This document shows positions 1 through 8,122 of a DNA stretch of 32,809 bases, one piece after another. The stretch spans positions 1 to 32,809 of the forward strand of contig CAMJNS010000022.1 in assembly GCA_946407375.1 (NCBI GenBank). Direction: 5' to 3'. How positions within the stretch are numbered: position 1 is the first letter of the stretch; each line of letters starts with the position of its first letter. A model generated the notes under the pieces. It was not told the origin of the DNA. It was given only the letters and a program-made list of their open reading frames with translations, and did no database searches. The stretch is from an uncultured bacterium. Lineage in GTDB: Bacteria; Muiribacteriota; Ozemobacteria; Ozemobacterales; Ozemobacteraceae. A program made the translations under genes and the position numbers.

Positions 1-1106
1 AACCAGTAGTTAGTAACGTAGATTTAATGACAGGTGTAGATGATATTCCGGCACCTAAACCAGTAGTTAGTAATGTAGACTTAATGACGGGTGTAGATGA
101 TATTCCGGCACCAAAGCCAGTAGTTAGTAATGTAGACTTAATGACGGGTGTAGATGATATTCCGGCACCGAAACCAGTAGTTAGTAACGTAGATTTAATG
201 ACAGGAGTAGATAATACTCCTGCGCCTATATCTGTTGCTGAAGCTGAACCTGCTTTGAAACCCAAAACAACTGCCGAATTAATGGCTGAAATGGATAATA
301 CTGGTTTGCCTTCAGAATCTGAACCTGCTTTAAGACCCAAAACAACTGCTGAACTAATGGCAGAAGCTAATAATTCTGGGGCTCCAGTAGAAGTGGAACC
401 TATGTTAAAACCAATGTCTACTGCTGAACTGATGGCAGAAGCTAAAAATTCAGAAGCTCCAGCAGAAGTAGAGCCTATGTTAAAACCTATGTCTACAGCA
501 GAATTAATGGCAGAGGCAAAGAATTATAAATTACCATCAGAATCAGAAAGTTCATTGATGCCAAAATCTACAGCAGAACTGATGGCGGAAGCTAAAAATG
601 CAACTATGCCTCCAAAACCTGTTTTATCTGAAAAAGCTGCTTCTGATAATGCACAATCTTCTCAAAATTCGGCTCCTGTAAAGAAAATAGAAACAAAGGG
701 AGTTGCTTTAAATGATAATTACAAGTCTCCACTAAAAGGAGTAAAGCCAGTAACTATTCAAGAATTTTTCATGTTAGTTCTTTTTGAAGTTATGAGAGAT
801 GGTGATATAGAAGAACCTGAAAAGAAATTCCTGAATAATCTTAAGGAATTCCTTAAAATTTCGGATTCAGACTATGAAAAAATGTTTAACCACGTTAGTA
901 CTCAGATTGCAATTAACGGAAAACTTGATAAGGGAAAAGAAGGAAAATTCAATCCTAAGAGAGTATTTAAAAACTTGTGCAAAGCTGCTTTACGTGATGG
1001 CGTTTTAGAAGATTCGGAAAAGAAAGTTTTAATAGCTGCAAGCAAAATATTTAAAATAGAAGAACAAGAAGTTAAGAAAATGCTTATTGAGGCGAAAAAT
1101 AAATGA
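1..1106 (+). CDS. Repeat-rich protein with C-terminal TerB-like domain (5' partial)
   Basis: The reading frame is open to the window edge, and the bases before the first ATG at 27 already encode the end of a repeat unit, so the true start lies upstream. Visible residues, numbered from that ATG: about four 19-residue units (1-76, unit MTGVDDIPAPKPVVSNVDL), then five 25-residue units (77-201, core TAELMAEA), then a polar linker (202-238). A helical C-terminus (239-359) holds two similar halves, each with a [RK]DG.[IL]E[ED][PS]EKK signature. That resembles the TerB/DjlA-N helical fold, whose acidic surface can bind metal; the assignment is by pattern only. There is no signal peptide or membrane segment in the visible part, so it is probably cytoplasmic. 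It overlaps the next gene by ATGA, so the two are translationally coupled. The exact function is unknown. Confidence 0.75.
   Translation, partial: PVVSNVDLMTGVDDIPAPKPVVSNVDLMTGVDDIPAPKPVVSNVDLMTGVDDIPAPKPVVSNVDLMTGVDNTPAPISVAEAEPALKPKTTAELMAEMDNTGLPSESEPALRPKTTAELMAEANNSGAPVEVEPMLKPMSTAELMAEAKNSEAPAEVEPMLKPMSTAELMAEAKNYKLPSESESSLMPKSTAELMAEAKNATMPPKPVLSEKAASDNAQSSQNSAPVKKIETKGVALNDNYKSPLKGVKPVTIQEFFMLVLFEVMRDGDIEEPEKKFLNNLKEFLKISDSDYEKMFNHVSTQIAINGKLDKGKEGKFNPKRVFKNLCKAALRDGVLEDSEKKVLIAASKIFKIEEQEVKKMLIEAKNK
3..254 (+). repeat. 57-bp in-frame tandem repeat (19 residues)
   Basis: Three nearly identical 57-bp units run 27-83, 84-140 and 141-197. The end of an earlier unit is at 3-26 and a diverged fourth unit at 198-254. 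Differences among the good copies are mostly third-position changes (for example aac/aat, gac/gat), so the array is selected at protein level or recently expanded. Each unit encodes MTGVDDIPAPKPVVSNVDL. The array runs off the window, so total copy number is unknown. Confidence 0.9.
255..629 (+). repeat. 75-bp in-frame tandem repeat (25 residues), five units
   Basis: Five consecutive 25-residue units directly follow the 19-residue array with no gap. All share L.P.[ST]TAELMAEA..., then an acidic Pro/Ser/Glu-rich tail. They are more diverged at DNA level than the 57-bp array, so they are older. The pattern is a short amphipathic helix plus a flexible acidic tail, probably a spacer or a multivalent docking array. 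Confidence 0.9.
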
Positions 1107-2209
1107 AAAGATTAATATTTCGACTAAGTATTATTCTATTTCTTTTGTTTGTGGTATCTGGCGCAAATGCGGCTACTGTTCAAGTTCCTCAATGGTACAA
1201 GCTAAATGCAAGTTTAGATGCACCACCTGTTGTAGGTAAAACAGTTAAATTAACTGTTGAACTTCAGGCTATTATTGGTGATTTGAAAAACATCAGTGTA
1301 CGATTAATTCTGCCAGACAGATGGCAAGCTGATAAAATCACAAAAGAACTTAAAAAGATTGATTCTAGTAAGACAGATTGTTTAGAATTTTCTATACTTC
1401 CTAAAACAGAATTAACTCAAGGTTCTATTGTTATTGAAGCAACATTTGATATTCCTAAATCTAATATTAATCAAGCAATAGATAAAACTATTCCTGAAAA
1501 AGAAATAGCAGATAGCTTAAAGGCAAGTGTAAATGCTTGGCCAAGTCCTACTAAAAGATATGCAGATACATCATTTGCTATTTTCCCAGAAGAATCCTTT
1601 TATCCTCTTTCTGGTGATATGTGGATTAGTTATGCTGACGAAATGTCTCCAGACAAAAAGTTTAGAGGACCAGCTTATTATAGCGATTCAATGATTAGTC
1701 TTCATCAGGCTCAGACAGATGTTGAAATGTACAATAAATTAACAGAATTGTTAAAAACTGATGAAAGTTTAGCTGATAAGCTGGCTGGTAATGGTGTTGA
1801 TTTGGCTAAAAAGCATTTTGATTATTTAAATGGTCTTTATGTTTTGGCTGTAGATGCTTGGAAAAAACAAGATTATCAGGCTGCTTTAAATTTCTTAGAA
1901 TTGCTTGAAAAAGAATCTTCAAGCTTAAAAAAGGCCTATGTTGATTATTTGAAAATATCTACGAATAATATTAGAGCATTGATATTTTGGCAACAAGGGC
2001 AGAGAAGACTTGCTGAAGAAGCTTTCAAGAAGGCTTTCTATCAAAATAAGAAACATAAACTTCAAAGATATATTTTACGTAATTTAGGTCTATTTATGTA
2101 TTCAGTTAAAGACAAGGCTACTGCGAAGCAGATGTTTGAGTTAGCCAGAGGTTTTAAAAGTGGTTATACACTTCTTGATAAAGAAACAGAACTATTAAAA
2201 ATTGAGTAA
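1103..2209 (+). CDS. Exported protein with TPR-like C-terminal helices
   Basis: The 368-residue product begins with a clear Sec signal peptide (MKRLIFRLSIILFLLFVVSG, then ANA before the likely cut), so it acts outside the cytoplasm. Residues about 25-130 look like a beta-rich domain (VGKTVKLTVELQA..., SVRLILPDRW). From about 195 it is helical with TPR-like spacing (YVLAVDAWKKQDYQAALNFL, then RRLAEEAFKKAFYQNKKHK), which suggests a protein-binding scaffold. The ATG overlaps the upstream stop (ATGA), and the gene overlaps the next by 8 bp, so all three genes are probably one operon. I do not recognise a named family. The start is well supported by the signal peptide and the overlap. Confidence 0.8.
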   Translation: MKRLIFRLSIILFLLFVVSGANAATVQVPQWYKLNASLDAPPVVGKTVKLTVELQAIIGDLKNISVRLILPDRWQADKITKELKKIDSSKTDCLEFSILPKTELTQGSIVIEATFDIPKSNINQAIDKTIPEKEIADSLKASVNAWPSPTKRYADTSFAIFPEESFYPLSGDMWISYADEMSPDKKFRGPAYYSDSMISLHQAQTDVEMYNKLTELLKTDESLADKLAGNGVDLAKKHFDYLNGLYVLAVDAWKKQDYQAALNFLELLEKESSSLKKAYVDYLKISTNNIRALIFWQQGQRRLAEEAFKKAFYQNKKHKLQRYILRNLGLFMYSVKDKATAKQMFELARGFKSGYTLLDKETELLKIE

Positions 2210-4175
2210 TTTATTAGAAGAATTAAAATCAAACGAACCTTCTGTTGTCTGTGCAGCAATAGAAGCTCTAGAAGCAGAAGAGCCCCAGACTCTTAAGGCT
2301 CAAATAGTCCCTTTACTTTTAAATAAGAATGCTTGGGTTCGTTCTCGTGCAACTAGAGCCATGTATAGGTTCGATAAAAGCGAAGCTTTAAGGTATTTTG
2401 GAGCATTGCTTTTTTCCAAAAAGAGTATAGAAAGAGAAGCTGCTTTAAATAATTCTATTTTTTTCCCATTTAATCAAATTGAAGCATTTTTATTAAAATA
2501 TCTAACTTTGGAGCAAGACCAGAACTTAATTCAAAAAGCTGGTGTGGTTTTTATGGTTAATCCAGATAAAGCAACCGCTTATAGATTATTTGAAGCAAAA
2601 CAGGCAACTAAAGGTTTAAGATCAAATCTTATAGCTTCTATTCTTGTTGGGGTTTTAAATTCTCTTTATCAAACCAAACTGGAAAAAAATCCTCCTGAAA
2701 TACAATTAAAAAACCTTCAAAAAGAATATGAAAGTAAAAAGACTAAAATATATATTAACCATTTTTCAGCTATGCTTGGCTCAGAGGATTCTTCCATAAG
2801 ATTAAAGGCTGCATTAAAACTATGTGAATTAAAAAAGAAGAATGTGCCTGATGTTGGGGTAATAATTGATGAGTATTTAAATACAGAAGAAGATGAGAGA
2901 GTAGTAAATCAGGTAAGGTTATATTTACATTCTATATCTTCTAGTCAATCTGAAATACCAACAAAAGAATCAAAAGAAGAGGTTAAAGATACCGAGGATA
3001 AGAAAGAAAAAGATTCTCAAACTAGTAGAGAAGCGATGTATGCTTCTATTAATAAAGAAAATTATTCTCAAATAATTCAAAATCTTTTAACTGATTTAAA
3101 AAATCTTCCAAGCTCAGAACAAATTAGAATAATTGGTTTTATAAAAGAATACGGTAGTGAAAAAGAAACAGACTCTGTTTTAAGTTGTTTGGAATCTCAG
3201 GACTATGAAGTTCAACAAGCTGCCATAGAGTGTATTTCAAAAATTAATCAGGAAGCCTTGAAACCATATTTTTCAAATTTAATGAAGAGTGATTCTGATC
3301 AGGTTAAATTGGCGGCAGTTAATGCATTTGCTTTGTTTGATAAAGCTCAAGTTCTTTCTTTGCTTGGTCAGATGATGATTTCTGTTAGAGCATCTCAGCG
3401 TAAAAGTGCTTTGTTTTGTTTGGAAAACCTGGATTTTGCTTCTGTAAGCGATATTTTAGTCAGTGCAGTTAAAGTTGAAAAAGATAAAGATATAAGGAAA
3501 GAACTTTTTACTGTTTTATTTGCTTATCCTAATGAAGAAATATTTTATGAATTATATTTCTATTATATGGATTCTAATGCCAGCGAAAAAGCTGAGCTTA
3601 AGTTCTTTCTAACTAAATATTCTGAAAAATTAGCATTGCAGAATATAGGTAGAAAAAAAGAGGATTATTGGAAAACTGCCGAAGCTCGTTGGTCTGAAGA
3701 AAAAGCTAATGTGGCTCAAAGAGAAGCATATAAACTTGAAAATATTCAAAGACTACTCAAGAAAGATGATAGTAAAGAAAAAATAGAGCTTGTTAGATTT
3801 GCTTTTATTTGTCATAGTTTTGGTTTATTCCTCACTTTATTGATTTGGTTTGGTTTTATGGCTCCTAATGCTTGGTTTTACAGAAATGCAAATAATAAAG
3901 ATAATAATAAAAAAACAGAGGCATCGAATGTTCAAGAAAATAAATATGCTGATTTCTTACCGACAGAGCCAATAACAGTAAAGGGTGTCGTTACAGAAGT
4001 TAGTGTAGAGAATAAACAGGCAATGCTTTATGATGAAAGCACTGGTAATAACTATATGCTTATTTTTAATGAGGAACAGCATATCCCTGAAATCGGAAAT
4101 ACTTTATCTGTTCAAATAATGGTAGAAGACTATGAAAACTCTGTTTATACTGCTGAAGTAATTAATGTTTTGTAA
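2202..4175 (+). CDS. HEAT-repeat protein with one membrane segment and small beta C-terminal domain
   Basis: This is a 657-residue product with a TTG start overlapping the previous stop by 8 bp; the first in-frame ATG is about 54 codons in and would remove the first HEAT units. HEAT-like helix pairs fill about 1-250 (for example NKNAWVRSRATRAMYRF) and 280-490 (SQDYEVQQAAIECISKI). They are separated by a Lys/Glu-rich linker near 250-275. A hydrophobic segment around 533-553 (FGLFLTLLIWFGFMAP) is the only membrane span. Residues about 590-657 form a short beta-rich unit (ITVKGVVTEVSVENKQAML) that could be an OB-like fold. The likely role is a membrane-tethered scaffold working with the two upstream products. 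No catalytic motif is visible. Confidence 0.8.
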   Translation: MSNLLEELKSNEPSVVCAAIEALEAEEPQTLKAQIVPLLLNKNAWVRSRATRAMYRFDKSEALRYFGALLFSKKSIEREAALNNSIFFPFNQIEAFLLKYLTLEQDQNLIQKAGVVFMVNPDKATAYRLFEAKQATKGLRSNLIASILVGVLNSLYQTKLEKNPPEIQLKNLQKEYESKKTKIYINHFSAMLGSEDSSIRLKAALKLCELKKKNVPDVGVIIDEYLNTEEDERVVNQVRLYLHSISSSQSEIPTKESKEEVKDTEDKKEKDSQTSREAMYASINKENYSQIIQNLLTDLKNLPSSEQIRIIGFIKEYGSEKETDSVLSCLESQDYEVQQAAIECISKINQEALKPYFSNLMKSDSDQVKLAAVNAFALFDKAQVLSLLGQMMISVRASQRKSALFCLENLDFASVSDILVSAVKVEKDKDIRKELFTVLFAYPNEEIFYELYFYYMDSNASEKAELKFFLTKYSEKLALQNIGRKKEDYWKTAEARWSEEKANVAQREAYKLENIQRLLKKDDSKEKIELVRFAFICHSFGLFLTLLIWFGFMAPNAWFYRNANNKDNNKKTEASNVQENKYADFLPTEPITVKGVVTEVSVENKQAMLYDESTGNNYMLIFNEEQHIPEIGNTLSVQIMVEDYENSVYTAEVINVL

Positions 4176-4203
4176 TATTTATTAATAGATAAGTTTTTTG
4201 TTT

Positions 4204-4665
4204 TTATCCTATTACGTCAATAACTAATCCGCGAATATCGTCAAGACTAGCTAATAAGTCTAGAGCTTTATCTTGTGTAAATGCTTCTTTTGTCATGGCA
4301 TCAGCTTGACCATTTGCTTTATTTACTAGCTGATAAACTCTTTGTTCTCCATCGCGACTGCTTCCAAATTCTTCTTTGAGAGATAAAAATTCTTCTTTAA
4401 TTCTATTTAAAAATAATTTGACTGATTCTCTGTAACTGCTCAATGATTCTTCTTGTGGAGCGTGAATAAAAGCATCTCCTCTAGCTCTAACTATGTCTAG
4501 CAGCTCTTTCATGCTGCCATTAAAATTATCTAATCGTGCTGTTTTGAATACAGACTGAAAAGAATTGGAAGCATTAGCTCCACTAACTGAAGTTGAGGAT
4601 TGTGAAGATTTTATTCCGCCACTAGCAGTATTGTTTATTGTGGAGTTATTGATTTTTACTGGCAT
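4204..4665 (-). CDS. yaaR: YaaR/DUF327-family protein
   Basis: The 153-residue product has a low-complexity Ser/Asn N-terminus (1-40) followed by a helical domain. Features matching DUF327 are FQSVF near 37, a central YRESVKLFLNRIKEE helix, R..YQLVNKAN, and the terminal LASLDDIRGLVIDVIG. YaaR lies beside tmk in Bacillus, and tmk is two genes upstream here, which supports the call. The biochemical function of the family is not established. The start overlaps the stop of the diguanylate cyclase gene by one base (TAATG), so the two are coupled. It is the last gene of the minus-strand run and converges on the HEAT gene 28 bp away; I see no strong terminator between them. Confidence 0.75.
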   Translation of the reverse strand: MPVKINNSTINNTASGGIKSSQSSTSVSGANASNSFQSVFKTARLDNFNGSMKELLDIVRARGDAFIHAPQEESLSSYRESVKLFLNRIKEEFLSLKEEFGSSRDGEQRVYQLVNKANGQADAMTKEAFTQDKALDLLASLDDIRGLVIDVIG

Positions 4666-6575
4666 TAATCATCAATCCCACAAAGAACAACCTGGTTACG
4701 TCCGCCATCTTTTGCTTTATATAGAGCTGCGTCAGCCTTTTGGATAAGTTGGTCTTTGTTGTCTGCATTAAGCGGGAATCCTGCTACACCAATTGAAATT
4801 GAACAATGTACTGGTGGTTGACCTGGCATAATAGATGGGAAATCACATTTTGCCACGTCACGACGAATTCTTTCAGCAACTATCTTAGCATCTGATTGAG
4901 TTGTTTCTGGTAAAATAATAGCAAATTCTTCTCCACCATAACGACAGGCGATATCAGTGTTTCTAACATTTTTACGAATAATACGGCTAACTTCTCTAAG
5001 TATGCAGTCACCTTGCTGATGACCGTATGTGTCGTTGACGTTCTTGAAATGGTCTATGTCGCACATAAGCAATGATATTGTTGAGTTATAACGTCTACTT
5101 CTTGCAACTTCTTCTTCAAGTCTGAACTGGAAGTATCTGTGAACATAAAGTTTAGTTATTGAGTCAGTAATTGCCAAAGAGTAAAGTCTAGCATTTTCAA
5201 AGGCAATAACAGCTTGAGAAGCAAGAGTTTCAAAGAATTCAAGATCATTATCTGTAAATGCTTCACCGTTAATCTTAGGTCCAACTTTTACTATACCGTA
5301 TAATTCGCCTTCTTTAATCATTGGTATATAAACAGCGAAGGGCAATTCTTTGTTCAATGCTGTATAAGACTGATAGCTTTTACCTGATAATTCTCTAGCA
5401 AAGATAGGCTTTCTTTCTTTTTCTATGGCTGTCATTACCCAAGATTCTGCTGGATTTTTCTTCAAAGCTTCTATTTCTTCTTCTGTAATTCCTTTAAAAG
5501 CTTTTACTTCTAACTGAGAAGATTCATCAGAAGAAAGCATTAAAACACCTTTATTGGCCCAAACAGTTTCTAGGAACATATCTATTGAGATATTGATAAG
5601 TTCTTCAAGGTTAAGTGTTGAAGAAAGAACTTTGCTAGCTTGCTGTAAGGTCATAAGGTTGAATACTTTATGGTCTAAGTCGTTCTTTGTTTCTTCTGAA
5701 CGTTCAAATAGCATAGCGTTATTAATTGAAGTGCTTGCTAAGCCAACTATGGCTTGATATAGTTCAAAATCTGATTGGCAATAGGGTTCACCGTTTTTCT
5801 TTTCTGTAAGGAGAAGCAGACCAACAAAGTGGTCTTTAATTCTCATTGGAAAGACAAGTCTAAGTCTTCGTATTTCATCACATTCAAATTCAGCTACAAG
5901 CATGTTTATGTCTTGTTCTGTTGGTTCCCAAAAACCTCTATCAGAAAAAGCATTAGCTAAAACACTGTGATCAGAATAAAATTTGAATTTTCCAAATAGA
6001 TCGGGTGAGATGCCTATAACATCTTTGACACTAACTAAATCATTCTTTTCGCTGTAAAGCATAAGACCGGCACCGTCAATGCCGATTCTTTCACTGAAAA
6101 TAGTAATGAAATTGCGGGCTAGAGTATCTATATTAAGACTTCCGCCCATAGCTTGACTAGCGTAATAAAGAGCTGATAGCGAATCAACTTTTTCGTTAAG
6201 TTCTTTATTTATTTCACCTATTGTTTTTATATGAGCTTCAATAGCTATATGAGAACCCACAAGACTTTGAAATATTTTACTGAAACTATTTTGGAACTGT
6301 GATATTTCACTAATCTTAAAATCTTCTAGTGCTTCAACATCGTTTCCATCAACTAGGTTGTCTGCGATTTCAGCAAACTTTTCTATGGGTTTTTCTATTT
6401 TCTTTTTAACGAATATAAATACTAAGGCAACTGAAGCTAATGCGCCTACTCCAGAAGAAAAAGCGCCTAAAAGATATACTGAAACATTAAAGTACAAACC
6501 TAAACCCCAGGTTATGGCATAAATCGCAACCCAGAGTATAAGCAAGTATAAAACTAATCTTAAGGCTATATTCAT
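4665..6575 (-). CDS. Membrane diguanylate cyclase with two GAF domains (GGDEF)
   Basis: This 636-residue protein probably makes cyclic di-GMP from two GTP. Two N-terminal membrane segments (about 5-28 and 33-56) are followed by a short linker resembling a partial HAMP (KKKIEKPIEKFAEIADNLVDG). Two GAF-type sensor regions follow (about 130-295 and 305-460), then a GGDEF domain (about 470-630). The active site is GGEEF at 547-551, with CDIDHFKNVND upstream. An RNTD motif at 538-541, five residues before GGEEF, matches the inhibitory I-site, so product feedback is expected. No EAL or HD-GYP domain is present. The ligands of the GAF domains cannot be told from sequence. The gene follows tmk after 71 bp and is coupled to yaaR. 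Confidence 0.93.
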   Translation of the reverse strand: MNIALRLVLYLLILWVAIYAITWGLGLYFNVSVYLLGAFSSGVGALASVALVFIFVKKKIEKPIEKFAEIADNLVDGNDVEALEDFKISEISQFQNSFSKIFQSLVGSHIAIEAHIKTIGEINKELNEKVDSLSALYYASQAMGGSLNIDTLARNFITIFSERIGIDGAGLMLYSEKNDLVSVKDVIGISPDLFGKFKFYSDHSVLANAFSDRGFWEPTEQDINMLVAEFECDEIRRLRLVFPMRIKDHFVGLLLLTEKKNGEPYCQSDFELYQAIVGLASTSINNAMLFERSEETKNDLDHKVFNLMTLQQASKVLSSTLNLEELINISIDMFLETVWANKGVLMLSSDESSQLEVKAFKGITEEEIEALKKNPAESWVMTAIEKERKPIFARELSGKSYQSYTALNKELPFAVYIPMIKEGELYGIVKVGPKINGEAFTDNDLEFFETLASQAVIAFENARLYSLAITDSITKLYVHRYFQFRLEEEVARSRRYNSTISLLMCDIDHFKNVNDTYGHQQGDCILREVSRIIRKNVRNTDIACRYGGEEFAIILPETTQSDAKIVAERIRRDVAKCDFPSIMPGQPPVHCSISIGVAGFPLNADNKDQLIQKADAALYKAKDGGRNQVVLCGIDD

Positions 6576-6589
6576 CTTTTTCCGCTAAA

Positions 6590-6646
6590 ATTTATTTTAT
6601 AATGATAACACAAAATAGGTAACTAGTTAAACAATTACTTTTAGAC
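6590..6646 (-). promoter_or_regulatory. Possible internal promoter before the diguanylate cyclase gene
   Basis: The 71-bp gap between tmk and the cyclase gene is the longest in the minus-strand run and very AT-rich. On the minus strand it contains a TATAAA that could serve as a -10, with only a weak TAGTTA 18 bp upstream. A 10-bp palindrome TAACTAGTTA (6620-6629) lies at that -35 position. This is suggestive only. Confidence 0.25.
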
Positions 6647-7285
6647 TTATCGAAGCTCTGGAAATTTATTTAAAATAGCTTCTATAATACGCTTTGATAT
6701 AGAGTTTGGCTCACCTACTGCTTCAACTTTAATGAATCTGTCTGGTTCCATCTCAGCCATTTTATTATATCCGTCATAAACTCTTTCATGAAAATCAAGT
6801 TTTTCGCATTCCATTCTGTCTAGTTGTTTTGTCCCGCCATGATTAGCTCTTTTTAAACCTTCTACGGGAGAAATTTGTAATAAAACTGTTATACTTGGCA
6901 AAAAGTCGCCGAGAAAATTTTCATGGGCTTTACGGACTTTTTCAGCTCCTAACCCTCTTCCATAGCCTTGATAAGCAACGCTAGAATCGAAGTATCTATC
7001 ACAAAGTACGACTTTGCCAGCATCTAAAGCAGGATTAATAACTTTTCTTAAATGTTCACATCTTTGTGCAAGCATTAGAAATAGTTCTGTTTCTGCTTCA
7101 AGATTTCCAGATGACTTATCTATAAGAACTTCTCTAATTGAATCTCCTGGTTTTGTTCCACCAGGTTCTCTTGTGACAAGAGTTTCAAATCCCTTATCTT
7201 TAAAGAAGTTTTGGAGCAATTTTATTTGTGTGGACTTACCGCTGCCTTCAGGTCCTTCAAAGGTTATGAAATATCGACCATTCAT
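6647..7285 (-). CDS. tmk: Thymidylate kinase
   Basis: The 212-residue enzyme phosphorylates dTMP to dTDP with ATP for DNA synthesis in the cytoplasm. The P-loop GPEGSGKST is at residues 11-19. The TREPGGTKPG substrate-loop motif and the DRYFDSSVAYQGYGRGLG motif (DRY plus LID-proximal segment) are intact. Length is normal for bacterial Tmk (about 205-215). The ATG start puts the P-loop at the usual place; the ribosome site is weak (TGGAA about 12 bases upstream). It lies 24 bp after the STAS gene in the same run and is near yaaR, as in Firmicutes. Confidence 0.97.
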   Translation of the reverse strand: MNGRYFITFEGPEGSGKSTQIKLLQNFFKDKGFETLVTREPGGTKPGDSIREVLIDKSSGNLEAETELFLMLAQRCEHLRKVINPALDAGKVVLCDRYFDSSVAYQGYGRGLGAEKVRKAHENFLGDFLPSITVLLQISPVEGLKRANHGGTKQLDRMECEKLDFHERVYDGYNKMAEMEPDRFIKVEAVGEPNSISKRIIEAILNKFPELR

Positions 7286-7309
7286 TTATTTATATTCCAG
7301 ATTACCTAT

Positions 7310-7627
7310 TTATTTCATTGATAGATCGAAAAATTCATCTAGTCTAGTTAGTTTAAATACATTAAAAACTTGAGACTGAATGTTTATAATCTTTAAATTG
7401 CCATCTTCGTGGGTAATTTCTTTTTTAATATAAACAAGCATGCCAAGTCCAGAACTATCAAGATAAGATACTTCACCTAAATCAAGAATGTAAGTCCAGC
7501 CTTCTTGATTTTCTAAGGATTCTGAAACGGCTGACTTGAGATTTTTAACGTTATGAACGTCAAGTTCACCTTCAAGAACAAATGTTTTGGTCTTTGCATT
7601 TTTATCTATTTGGCAATCTATTTTCAT
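7310..7627 (-). CDS. STAS-domain anti-sigma factor antagonist (SpoIIAA/RsbV type)
   Basis: This is a 105-residue single STAS domain. The phosphorylation-site motif DSSGLG is at residues 57-62, inside YILDLGEVSYLDSSGLGMLV; the paired serines at 58-59 include the expected target of the partner kinase. In this family the unphosphorylated antagonist binds the kinase and frees a sigma factor or another target. The start directly abuts the stop of the RsbW-like gene (TAA then ATG). A strong ribosome site GGGAGG (minus strand, 7633-7638) lies inside the last codons of that gene. Sigma factor and PP2C phosphatase genes are not in the window, so the output is unknown. Confidence 0.93.
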   Translation of the reverse strand: MKIDCQIDKNAKTKTFVLEGELDVHNVKNLKSAVSESLENQEGWTYILDLGEVSYLDSSGLGMLVYIKKEITHEDGNLKIINIQSQVFNVFKLTRLDEFFDLSMK

Positions 7628-8104
7628 TTAGGCCTCCCTATCCTTTGGTAATGAGTTCAAAAGTTTAACCATCTTCAAGGAAACATTTCCATTCTCTGGA
7701 TTTGTAGTATATTTTACATAATCCATGATATTTTTTATTATATAAACTCCTAATCCACCTTCATTCATTTTATTCAAATCTGGAACAGGAATTTTTTCAG
7801 GATCAAACCCTGGATCGCAATATAAAAGCTCTATTAAAAGCAATTCATCGCTGATTTTGATTTCCACATCATAATATTTTAAAGAGTCAAATTTATATGC
7901 GTGTCTGATAATATTTGTACAAGCTTCAGTTGTAGCAAGCTTAAGGTCATTTAGCAAAGAGGCTTTTAGCGATAAGTGGTTTACTGAGGCATCTATTATT
8001 TTTCTAACAAGAGCCAAAGTATCTGAATTACCGTTAAGCCTTAATTTTATATAGGTTGCATCTTCGGGCAGATGCTTTAACATATATTCAATTTCTTTGT
8101 TCAA
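7628..8104 (-). CDS. RsbW/SpoIIAB-like anti-sigma serine kinase (HATPase)
   Basis: This 158-residue GHKL-type ATPase probably phosphorylates the STAS protein encoded immediately downstream. The N-box is ATTEACTNIIRHAYK, with the catalytic Glu at 60 and the Mg-binding Asn at 64. The G1-like motif is CDPGFDP (96-102) and the G2-like motif GGLGVYIIK (116-124). The start is TTG at 8104 with GGTGG about 8 bases upstream; an ATG seven codons later is an alternative. It is 18 bp from the TPR gene upstream and 0 bp from the STAS gene. Whether the target is a sigma factor or another regulator cannot be read from the window. Confidence 0.92.
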   Translation of the reverse strand: MNKEIEYMLKHLPEDATYIKLRLNGNSDTLALVRKIIDASVNHLSLKASLLNDLKLATTEACTNIIRHAYKFDSLKYYDVEIKISDELLLIELLYCDPGFDPEKIPVPDLNKMNEGGLGVYIIKNIMDYVKYTTNPENGNVSLKMVKLLNSLPKDREA

Positions 8105-8122
8105 TTTTATAAGCCACCAAAT

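Noticed and set aside
4176..4203. Terminator between the converging genes
   Set aside because: Only a weak 5-bp GATAA/TTATC pairing is present around the T-rich stretch.
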